A stretch of 32,710 bases of DNA. Origin: Phellopilus nigrolimitatus. Its lineage: Eukaryota; Basidiomycota; Agaricomycetes; Hymenochaetales; Hymenochaetaceae. Both the position numbers and the translations under genes were made by a program. The notes under the pieces were generated by a model. It did not search any database. It was not told where the DNA came from and saw only the letters and a program-made list of their open reading frames with translations. The stretch is from the NCBI GenBank assembly GCA_021029095.1, contig JAJOHG010000289.1, positions 1-32,710 of the forward strand, in the 5' to 3' direction. Shown here one piece after another: positions 1 through 10,623 of the stretch; within the stretch, counting starts at the first letter, position 1; each line of letters starts with the position of its first letter.

Positions 1-1440
1 GCTCCTTCGGTCGGCTGTGGCAGATGTCCGGCGTCAGCATCGGTGGGGGGAAGGTGACGTCCATCGGGGGTTGCGAGCGGCTCCATGTCCTCGAAAGCGT
101 GCCCGTCGTCGTTGTGGTCGTTGTTGAGCTTTTGTGTCGATCATTGTACTGCGTGACTGCAAACGCGCGACGCGTCGAGAAGCTTCAAGCGGAGTTTCAA
201 AATTTACAGGATAAGCCTGCATTTAGTTCAAGTCTCGACTTATCTTCTTGTCCTATAGTAGCTTATGAGCGGTCAGCCCAACAGCGAAAATTAGACCTAT
301 ACTCATACACATAAGCAAAGATAAATTCTGAAGCGCATATCTTAGTTTAATGAGCTCTAAGAACCTGTGGTCGTAACCCGTATTTTTGGTGTACTGGATT
401 ACTCCTGGTCAAAACGTAATATTACACAACTCAGTCTTGGAGATAGGTGCGTTGTTGTCGCTGCAGTTGACAAGCAGCCTAGATATCCAGCAGCCAAGTA
501 GACCGGATGTTCCTTCGAAGGATGCTGCATTTCGTGACACTCGAGCCGCGACTAGACTCCGCACGCGAAGCGAAACTCAAGCTTGGCTGTTCCGAACCGA
601 AGTGACTTGAGAGTTCCTAACGATATTCCGGGTCGGGAGGGCACATGCTATGCAAACACGGAGTAGATTAAAACAATCTCAGAGCGGTACGTCCGCCCAG
701 CCTGCGGTTACGTAGGACAAGATGACACGGAGGAAATCATCAGGAAGGTCGAAGAGGGTCCGCTGAAGGAGATGGAGGGCTAGCACAGCACAATGTAGCA
801 TTGAAAGCAGGTCTCATTTTATTGGAATCGATTTACGGATGGAAGTATTATACTGTATAATATAATGTAATAAATGCTTGTAGCAAATAGGGACCCAATT
901 AGTATCCAATACGAAAACAAAAATTAACCGCTATCTTCCACAAATATGCTACTTTTGACACCCCCTGCCAATCTGGGTTATCCGTACCGCAACTTTCCAG
1001 CGACTGCCTTCGAATACTAAGGACGTGCCTGCGGCTCCACGCCAATATCTGAAAGGTTGGTTATAAACACTTTCCCTTCTGCTTCACGAGTGTTTATGTA
1101 ATATTCAGTATACTTCATTAAAGACCCGTGAAACATTAAACCTAACATCTCTTCCACCAATTCCTTTATTTTTGTCAATAAGGACCCCCATAAGCAACGA
1201 CCATCAAACATAACAATTCAGATTGATTTGAGGGGTAGTGTAGTCGATATGGGTGCAAAACTTGTTCAAACGGTATGGAGGTGCGGTTGACCTTCCATTA
1301 CTGAGAGATAAATCGTACATAGTAGTTCTCTCAACTGCGGGAATTTTCGCCTGAAGATCAAGCTGAAGATCAATCATAGTATTGGGTTTTATTGGCCGTA
1401 GCGGTGCTTTCTGCAGTCCAGAATCGCCTCTCACGATATA
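1..1440. other. No supported gene; AT-rich flank
   Basis: No open frame here resembles a known protein. The longest frame (24-314, plus) has a valine run and no domain. A stretch at 690-783 looks like a short 3' exon: a possible acceptor (ttacgtag) is followed by an acidic and basic tail ending EEGPLKEMEG and a stop. I cannot link it to an upstream exon, so I do not call a gene. The minus-strand frame at 1017-1211 is open but matches nothing I recognise. Several stretches are strongly AT-rich (about 830-960), which fits intergenic or decayed DNA. Confidence 0.5.
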
Positions 1441-1572
1441 TATGGGACCTTGTTGAAACCACGAGTGGGCTTTTTAGTAAAATGTCCAAACCTCGTCGAT
1501 GCCTGATCCTCTCCACTACAGTACTTTGAATCCTTGACTCGGCCTCTTCCTCGTAGTCAAGATTTCTGGCGA

Positions 1573-2639
1573 CTAAGCTGCAATGCACATACGATCTTCA
1601 TTAGCGGACTCAACTACATCGTATACACCATATTCAGGAGACAGCAAGCAACAGTCATGGCTCCATAATTCCAATGGACGTTTGGACTCAGCTTTTAGGA
1701 ATATATTCTGTTTTAAGACAAGCTTATTGTCATACATATGGATGGGTGCGTACCTCAGCTCAAAAACCCTCCTTATATCTTCCCTAAGCTGGTCTTCAAG
1801 TGTCGGGCTCGGAGACGCCCAAGTTCGATCCACATAGGCCGATTGCGTCTTGGAGCTCAACTTGCGTTGCATATTCCACTCTCGAACCTGGGCCAATTTT
1901 ACTGCAACATCAAATCCGATCTGAGCAGCCTCCTCGACCGTCAGCGGCTGGGCCCGCTTCGCCAATGCAAGGTACGCCGGCGCATACCACTCCCTCAATA
2001 ATGTATTTCTGCGCAATCTCCACTTTTGATATCTCATCAATGTTGATCGACTGCAGTCTCGTGATAGCGAGACCTCGAATCTTTTCGAATTCCCACATGT
2101 GCGCTAGATCCAGGACGGCGGACCATTGATCAACCTGCCATTGGTCGCGCTTTTCAGTGTGTGCTCTGTAATTGAATGATCGACATCAACATCCTCACTG
2201 ATGCCTCAGGGGGAATGACGATCAAAGCAGTGAACTCACTGTGGTAAAGTACTCCAAAAAAGTTCGGAACGCGGCCTCTTTAATCCCTTCGAGATGAATG
2301 GGATTGTTGTCGCTATCACCCTCTTGACCGACAGTCGGGACTGCGAACATGCCGCGGAAAGACCCTCGATTGCTCCTCAAACGCATCTCGTGTGACCCTG
2401 AACAAGCAGTTCTCAACCTGAAATGAGAGTTGATGATGAGTACAGATGAAACACACGCTGCTAATTGGTAGAAATACAATACTTACCTGAAAGGTTATAA
2501 GAGAGAAATAATACCTGTCATCCCTCCTTATTATAGGAATTGTACGAAAGCTAGGATCGGAATCCAAGCTGTATTCAAAGTCGTCTTCCACTGACTCGGG
2601 CACAGAGTGCACGTACACAGGTGAACCGTCGGAAGACAT
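1573..2639 (-). pseudogene. BTB/POZ-domain protein relic (BTB-A, left copy)
   Basis: This is a decayed copy of the intact gene at 5794-6783. Its three exons can still be followed: about 2639-2487, 2417-2240 and 2165-1573. It keeps the start MSSDGS, the RRDDRYYFSL strand before intron 1, the BTB core beginning VENCLFRV, and the C-terminal EWYAPAYLALAKRAQPLTVE helix region. Compared with the right copy there is an extra A in the run near 2357-2360, missing bases near 2241-2255 (LEVLYPP becomes out of frame) and an extra C near 1992-1994 (gaggagtgg became gagggagtgg on the coding strand). Each lesion shifts the frame, so no full BTB protein can be made. The intact sister and the truncated neighbour favour true decay over sequencing error. 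Confidence 0.8.
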
Positions 2640-2947
2640 TAAGCACTGTGCAATGTAGTAGAGCTCTAACAGAGCACTTATCGAATCCTCGTGTTCACCT
2701 CGCTTTATCTGCAAGTCTGAGCTCCGCCAGGCTTCGCGACTTCTATCAAAGAGAAAAGAGCTCAGGCTCGATCCTTGATGGGCGTCTAATATGCCTAGTA
2801 TTGCTTTTCACCTAAGTTTATAGCAAACACCAAACAAAGTGGGTTACGTGTGCAAGAGATTATAGTATCCGTTGCGCAGGTTGCGAGGCTCTTCGACAAA
2901 ACAAATAACGTACACACCGACATAAATGAAATACAAGATCGAGGCGG

Positions 2948-3375
2948 TCAAAGATTGTCGAAGGTCATGACCCAGGGCATGGTCTGCGGGAAGCGGGATG
3001 CCGTCATTCTGGTCCAAATCCGCATCTCCAAGCATGAAATGCGCCTCCAAAAATGTCAGAGATCGTACGCGAGAGCACGATGTCGTCCTTGTCTTCCAAC
3101 TCACCCGGGAACGGGTGGCTCGACCAGATACCCAGGTCAGTGCGCATGCGCGGCTGCGGCTGCCCGTTGCGCGCACCACTGAGCGGGCTGTCTCCGCGCG
3201 CAGGCATGTGCCCGGGTACGCATTACTTATCGCGCAGCAGGCGCTCGCGCTCGCGCACGTGCCCCATCTTTATCGCAAAGTCGTACCCAAGGCGCGCGCT
3301 CTCCTCGACCGACAACGGATCGATGCGCTTTCCGAGAGCAGGGTACGCGCCGCAGAGCCATTCGCGGATGTCGTA
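2948..3375 (-). pseudogene. Truncated 3' fragment of BTB/POZ gene (BTB-B, left copy)
   Basis: This is homologous to the last exon of the intact gene at 7079-8221, but it stops at the duplication edge. The BTB core, both upstream exons and the start are absent. It keeps recognisable pieces such as LDPLSVEESARLGYDFAIKM and the tail motif around PFPGELEDKDDIVLSR. Internal deletions relative to the right copy lie near 3046 (about 11 bases), near 2985 (about 5 bases) and near 3222-3236, and the first of these breaks frame. The deletions are longer than single-base runs, so they are hard to explain as homopolymer errors. No function is expected. Confidence 0.8.
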
Positions 3376-3794
3376 GAGCGATGACCCGCCAAAGACCCGT
3401 TTCCCACGGGCCCCCCGCGGTTGAGATTTTCTCTTTTTTACATCCGTGGGTCTGTCATGGGTGTGCCTCGCATGGGCGCTTCCCGTGTTCAGCGCTATCC
3501 TCGTGTCCGTGTCGCTCGACTGCATGGTCTAGATCTGCGAGCAGATGCGCGCCAATGCCGCTGCACTGGGTCGAGCGTGCCGTGCTCTTCGACCTGTGCA
3601 GCAGCATGCGCACTATTGAGTTCGCACCGCACCACTTCGGCCTGAAGCTCAGGCATGGTTGAAAACTCAGTATGTCTGAATACAAGAAGTCATGTGTAGT
3701 CTAAGATACTTGATACATTTTGCCAATAGGACGCGACGAGCATCCAACTTAACGACAGACGCAAGCTATCTGAGAGCGCCGACTGTCTCCTGCG
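3376..3794. other. GC-rich stretch of unknown origin beside the duplication edge
   Basis: From about 3376 to 3660 the DNA is GC-rich and has open frames on both strands. One minus-strand frame begins MPELQAEVVRCEL (about 3655), and another has a basic patch VKKRKSQPRGARGKR (about 3400-3450). These frames are not continuous with one another and match no family I recognise. It may be a fragment of another gene brought in at the breakpoint. From 3660 to 3794 I see only the probable 5' flank of the eIF2B gamma relic. Confidence 0.35.
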
Positions 3795-5370
3795 ATGAAT
3801 TCCACGGAGACGCCATCGATTCAGAATCCTCGCAAGTTTCTATCTGTCATTTTGGCAGGTTTGGGGAATGAGCGAGCGTGCTTACTGCCGCGCTTTCGCT
3901 TCGTGAACTTCAATTAATGACGAGTGTAGGCTTCAACCATTGACGAGCAATTACAGCGACCAGCCATGTCCGAAAGCGCTGCTTCCCATCGGAAACAAGC
4001 CCATGATTTCGTATGTTCTCAAATGGGTAGAAGAAATGGGTCTTGAGGGTGCGTATCGAACGTTTTCTGCTGGATGAGGCGTGGTGTTTACGAGGTCCTG
4101 CTCATCTGTCCGACCTCTCACCGCCACCCCATCTCCCACCATATCAACTCGGAGCCCTCTCTCTGTCTTCTCTGAATGTCGAAATACAGACGTTCGACCA
4201 GGCGCAAGACATCCCGGCGGGTACGACCAACGTGCTCGCGCACTTCGCGTCGCGCATCACTAGTGACCTCGTTCTTCTCCCCTGCGACTTCCTTTCGCCC
4301 CCTTCCCTCCGGCTCGAGACCGTGCTCAACAAATCCAAAATAGAAGCAGGTACGGACGGGGTGCTAGTGACTGCGCTGTTTTTCGAGAACAAAGCGTCGG
4401 AGAACGAGAAGGGAACAGGAGCCGCGAAAGAGGCGTGGCCTGCGCCGAGCGTGCCGATGCCCATTTTATATGGTGAGAAGAGCGGCACGCACGCTCCTGC
4501 ACGTCGACACACTGGATAACCAAGACCTCGCCTCTGACGAGTTGGAGCTGCGCATGAGTATGCTTTGGCAATACCCGCGCACGAAGTTTACGACGCGCGT
4601 CGTCGACGTACTTATGTACGTGTGCAAGCACGCCGTGCTTGACGCGCTCCAGCTAAAGAAAGCGCACCTTGACCCAATCCGCGAAGAGTGCATCCCTTGG
4701 CTGTGCAATGTTCATACACAACGTACGAGGCGGCAGAAATAGAACTCGGTCTGGAATCCCATCACGAATACCCCAGCAAACTCTCTCGCACTCCAACACT
4801 CTACCTCGTATCACCCGTCCTCCCATAAGTCCAAGGTGGTGTCACGTGTCGAAAGTTTGATGTCGTCGCTCTCAATGAACGATGAAGAAGGACGCGGAGC
4901 TGCCGAGTTTGCACGTCGGTCTCGTCGTGCAGTCTCGCAGATGGGTACGCTGCGAGCGTGAACAACGTGCACACGTACCTTGGCACTGAAGGACCTCCCA
5001 TTGCCCGCGCACGACACGCGCTCGTGGACATGAAATCAACCGTCTCACCAGACAGTCTCGTTGGCGTGTCGACGCGCGTCGGCGAACGCAGCACTCTCAA
5101 GCGCAGCGTGGTCGGGTGCCACTGCGTGATCGGGAAAAGGCACAAAGCTCGTCGGATGCGTACTCATGAGTACTGCGTCGTCGAGGAACAGGTGAGTACT
5201 AGACTCTTCGCGAATACTGATGGGCGTACTGATGACGTTTTCAGTGCGAAACTTGACGGATGCTTTTTTTTTTCTTTTGGCTAGAATACGCACAGAGCTC
5301 GTGCGCTGCACAACACAACCCGGGTGCGAGGTCGAGCCGGGTGGTGTATACAAACATGAACTTTTTCGTA
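3795..5370 (+). pseudogene. Relic of eIF2B gamma subunit gene (GCD1/EIF2B3)
   Basis: The intact protein is part of the eIF2B complex, the GDP-GTP exchange factor for eIF2 in translation initiation. Seen in order: start MNSTETPSIQNPRKFLSVIL (3795), the glycine loop AGLGNE, an intron, then PCPKALLPIGNKPMISYVL of the nucleotidyltransferase-like domain, VLLICPTSHRHPISHHI, LVLLPCDFLSPPSL, TLLHVDTLD, ELELRMSMLWQYPRTKF and HAVLDALQLKKAHLDPIREE. The hexapeptide-repeat beta-helix follows: VSPDSLVGVSTRVGERSTLK, AKLDGC, LVRCTTQPGCEVEPGGVYK. Frame breaks are visible: a lost acceptor or frame near 4083, a shift in the TC run near 4156, a 4-base tandem duplication (acgcacgc) near 4486-4494 before CTCCTGCACG, a shift near 4938, and an extra A near 5136 partly offset near 5168. 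The introns are retained, so it is not a processed copy. It sits between the duplicated BTB blocks. Confidence is high for identity and good for inactivation. Confidence 0.85.
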
Positions 5371-5466
5371 GTTTCTCTTTCCCTGCCCCACTGTCATTAC
5401 ATTTTTCTTACTTTATGATTATACTATACTACTCATATACCCGTGAACTGAACCGTGAAAACCGTG

Positions 5467-5558
5467 ACCCGGACCCGCAGGTTGTCTGGAACCCACAAGT
5501 CCGTTCTACGGCGGATCCGGGTCGAGAAATTGTGAATGATGAAAGAACGGGTCCGGGT
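5467..5558. repeat. 11-bp perfect inverted repeat bounding a ~92-bp element
   Basis: The sequence acccggacccg at 5467-5477 is the exact reverse complement of cgggtccgggt at 5548-5558, with 70 bases between them. It lies between the end of the eIF2B gamma relic and the start of the right duplicon. It could be a small non-autonomous element or simply a hairpin. I see no transposase and no clear target-site duplication. Confidence 0.6.
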
Positions 5559-5572
5559 CTACCCACAGATAG

Positions 5573-5603
5573 ACTCGTGGTATGCCTTATTAAAACCACG
5601 AGT
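5573..5603. repeat. Short hairpin at the right duplicon boundary
   Basis: The sequence actcgtggt (5573-5581) pairs perfectly with accacgagt (5595-5603) over a 13-base AT-rich loop. The left arm coincides with the point where homology to the left duplicon starts (about 5581), and the left duplicon retains only the second arm (about 1459). It may mark the breakpoint, or act in 3' processing of BTB-A, which ends at 5794. Confidence 0.5.
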
Positions 5604-7537
5604 GGGCTTTTTAGGAAAATACCCCAAACACCTGGTCCTTCCCTACTACAATGTCCTTGAATTCTTGACTCGGCCTCTTCCTCGTAGTCAAGATTTCTGG
5701 TGACTGAGCTGCAATGTACATACAATCTTCATTAGCGGACGCAACGAAATCGTATATACCACATTCAGGAGACAGCAAACAACAGTCCTAATTTCACAAT
5801 TCCAATGGACGTTTGTGATTAGCTTTCAGTGATAAATTCTGTGTTAGGACAAGCATATTGTCATGCATATGGATGGGTGCGTACCTCAGCTTAAATTCCT
5901 TTTTTATAACTTGGCTCAGCTGTTGGTCCGAGACAACGACAAAATCTGATCTAATCAACGCGAAAGGCGCTATGAAACGTATTAAATCGAGAGCGGGATT
6001 TGGATGTATCCTGATCCTGCAATTTACTCTTAACTCTCGAACCCGGGCTATTTTCACTGCAACGTCAAGTCCGATCTGAGCAGCCTCTTTGTCCGTCAGC
6101 GGCAGGTCCCGCTTCGCTAGTGCAAGGTACGCCGGCGCATACCACTCCTCAATAATGTATTTCTGCGCCATCTCCACTTTTAATACTTCGTCGATGTCGA
6201 ACGAATGCAGTTTCGTGATCGCAAGACCTCGAATTTTTTCGAATTCCCACCTATGTGCTAAGTCCAGGACGGTGGCCCAGTGCCCAACCTGCCACTGGTC
6301 GCGCTCTTCAGTGTATGCCCTGTAATTGAATAATCAACATCAACATCCTCACGAGGAATGACGAACGAAGCAGTGAATTTACGGTGGGTAGAGGACTTCC
6401 AAGAAAGTTCGGAACGCGGCCTCTTTAATCCCTTCGAGATGAATGGGGTTGTCGTCGCTATCACCCTCCTGGCCGACAGTCGGGACTGCGAACATGCCAC
6501 GGAAGACCTCCGATTGCTTAAACGCATCCCGCACGACTCTGAACAAGCAATTCTCAACCTGAAATGAGAGTTGAGGATGATGTAAAGATGAAGACACCCA
6601 GCTAATCGATAGGAATACGAAGCTCACCTTAAAGGTTATAAGGGTGGAGGAATAATACCTGTCGTCCCTCCTTACTATAGGAACCGTACAGATGCTGGGA
6701 TCGGATAGCATGCTGCATTCAAGCTCGTCTTCACGAGGCTCGAGCATAGAATGCGCACATAAAGACGAGCCGTTCGAAGACATTTGGCAGTGTACAATGG
6801 AGGAGAGCTCTAGCAGGAATCCTCGTGTTCACCTCGCTCTATCTGCAAATCTGAGCTCCGCCAGGCTTCGAGACTTCTATCAAAGAGAAAGGCGCTCAGC
6901 CTGGATCACTTGACGGGCGTCTAATATACCTAATATTGCTTTTTCCTAAATCTTAAACAACATCAAACATAGCGGGGTATGTGCAAAAGATTATAGTATC
7001 CGTTGCGCAGGTTGCGATGCTCTTCGACAAGACAAATAACGTACACACCAACATAAGAGAAATACAAGATCGAGGCGGTCAAAGATTGTCGAAGGTCATG
7101 ACCCAGGGCATGGTCTGCGGGTTGGGAAGCGGGATGCCGTCATTCTGGTCCAAATCCGCGTCTCCAAGCATGAAATGTGCCTCGCCGCGTACTCCAAAAA
7201 TGTCGGAAATCGCACGCGAAAGCACGATGTCGTCCTCGTCTTCCAGCTCGCCGGGGAACGGATGGGTCGACCAGATACCCAGGTTCGTGCGCATGCGCGG
7301 CTGCTGCTGCCCGTTGCGTGCACCGCTGCGCGGGCTGTCGCCGCGTGCGGGTATGTATCCGGGACGCTGGCGGTATGCATTGGGGTGTGCGATCTTATCG
7401 CGCAGCAGGCGCTCACGCACGTGCCCCATCTTAATCGCAAAGTCGTACCCAAGGCGCGCGCTCTCCTCGACCGACAGCGGATCGAGGCGCTTTCCTAGAG
7501 CAAGGTACGCGCCGTAGAGCCACTCGCGGATGTCGTA
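5581..7537. repeat. Right copy of a ~1.95 kb direct segmental duplication
   Basis: This is the partner of 1441-3375. Homology covers the 3' flank of BTB-A, the whole BTB-A gene, the spacer, and the last exon of BTB-B as far as gcggatgtcgta. Unlike the left copy, both genes read through here, and BTB-B extends past the boundary to its own start. The right copy therefore probably represents the parental arrangement, and the left copy is a secondary, incomplete transfer. Confidence 0.85.
5794..6783 (-). CDS. BTB/POZ-domain protein (BTB-A, intact copy)
   Basis: Three exons on the minus strand (6783-6628, 6558-6383, 6319-5794) join in frame into 285 residues. Introns have GT-AG ends (gtgagc, gtaaat; both end cag). 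Residues 1-40 are variable. The BTB/POZ fold starts at about 40 with IVRRDDRYYSS, crosses intron 1 into VENCLFRVVRDAFKQSEVF, and ends near LEVLYPP (about 110). The C-terminal part (LDLAHRWEFEKIRGLAITKL, then EEWYAPAYLALAKR and DLPLTDKEAAQIGLDVAVKI) is the helical region usual in agaricomycete BTB proteins. The family is known for binding CUL3 as a ubiquitin-ligase substrate adaptor, and that role here is inferred. Two residues of the EE pair before QSEVF are missing compared with its relatives. The stop falls after KRPLEL, earlier than in the left relic. Confidence 0.85.
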
Positions 7538-8221
7538 CCTGTGCGCGAGCTCGACCTTGGTAATAAGATCGATGCTGTTGTGTTGCAGCTTCTCAATAGC
7601 TGTCTGCCGAATCTTGGTGAAGCTCCACATGTTTGCGAGGCCAAGGACCGAGAGCCACTCCTGCTCACTCAAAGGAATCTCTTCACCGTAGCTCCTGAGA
7701 GACATTGTAGCGTAAGTCATTCATTCAACATGTTGTAGGGACAAAATGTTCGGTTCTTTTGCCCAGCCCGATTCTCGACCTCGTTCGATAAATGATTTCT
7801 CGAAACGCCAACCAGCGGAGCAAAAGATCGATGCATTTGTTGTTTGGATCACTCGCTCGACAAGGACGGCCGGGTACCGAGAACAAGAGAAAACAAGACA
7901 GTCATAAAAGACTTTGATATTACACTTACGGAGGGAATAAGACCTGCAAGAAGGCTCGAAAGTCAGCCTTCTTGACACTGTCAAGTATCAGGGGCTTGTC
8001 ATCGGTCATCCCTTCGACCATGGCGTTTGATTCCTGCGGGAGAGAAAACATGGACCGGAAGATCTCGGACTGTTCCTCGAACGGTTTGCGAGGCACTTTG
8101 AACAAGCAACCTTCCACCTAACCAATTGGCCTCGTTAGATCAGCTGACGGGTGCGGAACCAATTCTAACACACCTGGAATATCGTCATAGAGAAGTAGAA
8201 CGTTTCATCCTTGCTAGCCAT
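7079..8221 (-). CDS. BTB/POZ-domain protein (BTB-B)
   Basis: Three exons (8221-8174, 8117-7930, 7694-7079) give 283 residues with exact phase. The first exon is tiny and codes for 16 residues, MASKDETFYFSMTIFQ. The BTB core continues with VEGCLFKVPRKPFEEQSEIF and ends at LFPP (about 79). The C-terminal helical region contains LANMWSFTKIRQTAIEKLQ, EWLYGAYLALGKRLDPLSVE and YDFAIKMGHVRERLLRD. It ends in an acidic tail (ELEDEDDIVLSRAISDIF, then ADLDQNDGIPLP). A role as a CUL3-type adaptor is inferred from family. It is divergent from BTB-A and BTB-D, so it is not a recent copy of them. Its 3' half is also present as the fragment at 2948-3375. Confidence 0.87.
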
Positions 8222-9091
8222 CTTCGTACACAATTCTTCAAGTTTCATACAGATGGAAAGTGGTGCAGAGATATGTCGATAAATAAAGGCGCTAGATGAG
8301 GAGCAGAGACAGAAAGGGACGGTGGTGGTGGAGAGAGACAATGAACATGCTTGTGTTTGATTACGGTGCGGTGCTCGGCTAATGCGGCGGCGGGCGCATT
8401 GTCGGAATCAACATTTAGTTCCCACGGGGATAAATACCTAATATTCTTTACTTGAGTACGTACATGTACATATAATTCCTTCAACCTTCAACGACATAAT
8501 GAACAGCACTGATCGATACATACCGCAGAATTTAAAAGATTTCAAGCTGAAACGTCTTCAATGGATGGCGCCAGCGCCTAAGGCATAGCCCTAGCAATAG
8601 ATTATAACATTTAAACTACCGTTGCTCTGAACTCGTTGCTCTGGTATCGTCGCACGGATACAAAGGAACCCATATAATATAACCTGAGACCAGCGCACCT
8701 ACGTATATACAACAACACAAGGAGGGATGTCGGAATAGGACACCGCGGGGACGTCGAGGCCGACGCAACCATCGCGATGCGTATGTATGTCAACAATGTC
8801 CGGAACACGGGAAGACCGTGAGTGGAGATTGAAGAGTACCGATGAAAAGGGGAAAAGTCCAGTCTTAGCCGACATGCTACAATGTGGATAGGGAAAAAAT
8901 ATCTTAATTGAAATAGAGAACAGAGACGGCGCACAACGCGAAGCGCTCATTTTGCGCTTCGAATTATGGGCAGGAATGAGGCACAGAAAGAATAGCGAGC
9001 GAGAAAAGAGAGTGGAGGGTATGGGGCGCGTAATAAAGCGTGAGTTGCCGTGAGTAAGATGAAGCTTGCAGATCGGAATCAGGCTTATGCA
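8222..9091. other. Intergenic region, BTB-B 5' flank and SHO1 3' flank
   Basis: Both neighbouring genes run on the minus strand. This stretch must therefore contain the BTB-B promoter (near 8222-8500) and the SHO1 3' region. The open frames present (for example minus 8245-8484 and 8611-8950) have no recognisable domain and overlap each other. I see nothing else I can support. Confidence 0.5.
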
Positions 9092-10357
9092 TCAAATGAC
9101 CTGGAGGTAGTTCGACGGAGCAACTGCAGCATATTGTTAGTTAATGGACATAAAGGACGTGGTCAGGAGAGGCTCACTTCCAACTGCCCCATTTTCTTTT
9201 CTAGCTTGCCACCACTTTCCTTGTTTGTCAATGATGTCAAGAACCTCGCCCTTAACGAAAGAGATTTCGTTCGGGTCATCAGGAGACGCGGTGTCTGGAA
9301 AAGTGCCCCTAGCTTAGAGGCTAATGATAGGTATAAAACAGCTGTAATACTCACAAGTATAGAGTGCCTTGGCCTTGTAGGAGTAAGCGTCAGTCTCTGG
9401 GTTGGGCTCTGGATTCGATTGGTTCGACTGGTCCGGACTGGAAAGGCCTCCACCAGCGCCGACACCGGCATTGCCGCTACCCATCAACGGCGAGTTCGCA
9501 CCGGCGGTATCTGCCGGAGCACCCGTGCTCTGTGCGCCTGTGATGCTCCCTGGTGGCCCTATGCTCCGGGTCGCAGCGCCAACGCTCCCTCCGCCGTTCG
9601 GTCCTATGCTCGGGTTGCTGCGTGCGCCCATGCCCATGCCCACGCCGACACCGCTGCCGCCCAGCTTGCTGTCGTATGGGGCGTCGGTCGGGCCGATGCC
9701 CCCGCCTGCGTAGCTGCCCGAATAGCCGTTGCCGGCCATGTGCATTGACGCGCCGCGAGTGTTACGACGACGCCTATTGGGCGGTGAGAGCCCGCCTGTG
9801 CCCAGCGCGTTGAAGAGGTAGAGGGAGAGTGAGTCCTCCTCAGAGGTGAAGTAGAGCACCCAGAGGATGTCGACTATCGCGAGGATGAGCCAGCCCGCAG
9901 CCATTGCGTCGAGAGAGCTTTCGCCCGAGAAGATGCCTTGATTGACGCCCTGTACAGCGAACACAATTGCAACTGCGCCGAATACGGAAATCTGGAAGCG
10001 GTGCATCGAGATGGAATCGCTTGCGAGGGTGTGAAGTACCCCGAAGATGAGGAACATCTGCAGGAAGATAGCAAACCATAGCACTCCGACCACGCTATGC
10101 CCAACTGCAGCCCATCGAGTTAGCGGTGCTCACTGCGACGATATGAGCCATGGACGTACAGTTTGCTGTCGCGACAGCTTGACCGATGAAAGCAGTGAAC
10201 CAGCCTGCCTGCAGACGAACACATGTTAGCGACTTCACCGCAACGACGGTCACTACGACAAGCACGAGCTCACCACAGCAAGAATACTAGTAAACAAGAA
10301 GAGGTAGTGCGTCAAAATTGGGGTGAAATCATATCCTTCGTTACCGCGGGGCGGCAT
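9092..10357 (-). CDS. SHO1: SHO1-type osmosensor membrane protein
   Basis: This is a plasma-membrane adaptor of the high-osmolarity (HOG) MAP-kinase pathway; its SH3 domain binds the kinase Pbs2 in yeast. Five exons (10357-10274, 10208-10160, 10104-9355, 9294-9178, 9123-9092) join exactly to 343 residues, with GT-AG introns. The start MPPRGNEGYDFTPILTHYLF is followed by four hydrophobic segments at about 12-34, 46-68, 78-103 and 112-130, the typical SHO1 topology. A long Gly/Pro/Ser-rich linker (about 135-285) includes RRRRNTRG just after the membrane. The SH3 domain closes the protein: KALYTYTASPDDPNEISF, then GKWWQARKENG and the terminal APSNYLQVI. The SH3 signature residues (ALY, WW, PSNY) are all present. 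It contains no frame break. Neighbours are unrelated in function. Confidence 0.95.
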
Positions 10358-10623
10358 TGTTAATGCGACGGCGACGGCGACGACGAGCAAGAAGGCAGGC
10401 GCGGAAAAGCGGAAAGAAGGAATAAAACTGAGTTTCTGTTGTCACAGTATACTCCATAACTGGTAACATTTGCTCATGTTTGCGAATTGCGATCATCTCT
10501 TCCATTCGAGCGTTCTGTCTATTATTACGTAATTGTATGGCTTGTGAAGAAAGTCTTCATGCCTCGTGAACAACACATAGCCGAGTAATGAAAGGAAGCG
10601 ATTGAACCTGACTGGCAGTGTCA

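Larger units (their letters stand above)
1441..3375. repeat. Left copy of a ~1.95 kb direct segmental duplication
   Basis: This block matches 5581-7537 in the same orientation and colinearly. Shared anchors include accacgagtgggcttttta (left about 1459, right about 5595), the BTB-A exons, the spacer with gagctccgccaggcttcg, and the 3' exon of BTB-B up to gcggatgtcgta. The right edge of homology is abrupt at 3375: the right-hand copy continues as BTB-B coding sequence, whereas the left copy changes to unrelated GC-rich DNA. This copy carries more disabling differences than the right one. Confidence 0.85.

Noticed and set aside
1370..1588. Small minus frames with NLDYEEEAESRIQ repeated at 5429-5725
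   Set aside because: They are conserved only because they lie in the duplicated 3' flank of BTB-A; both lack a start context and diverge at the ends.
5220..5660. 146-codon plus-strand frame
   Set aside because: Only its first part matches the eIF2B gamma beta-helix end; the rest runs through inverted repeats and the BTB-A 3' flank.
9050..9748. 232-codon plus-strand frame
   Set aside because: It lies antisense to SHO1 exons 3-5, which splice to a clear SH3 domain. Its Ala/Cys/His-rich content is the complement of the Gly/Pro linker.
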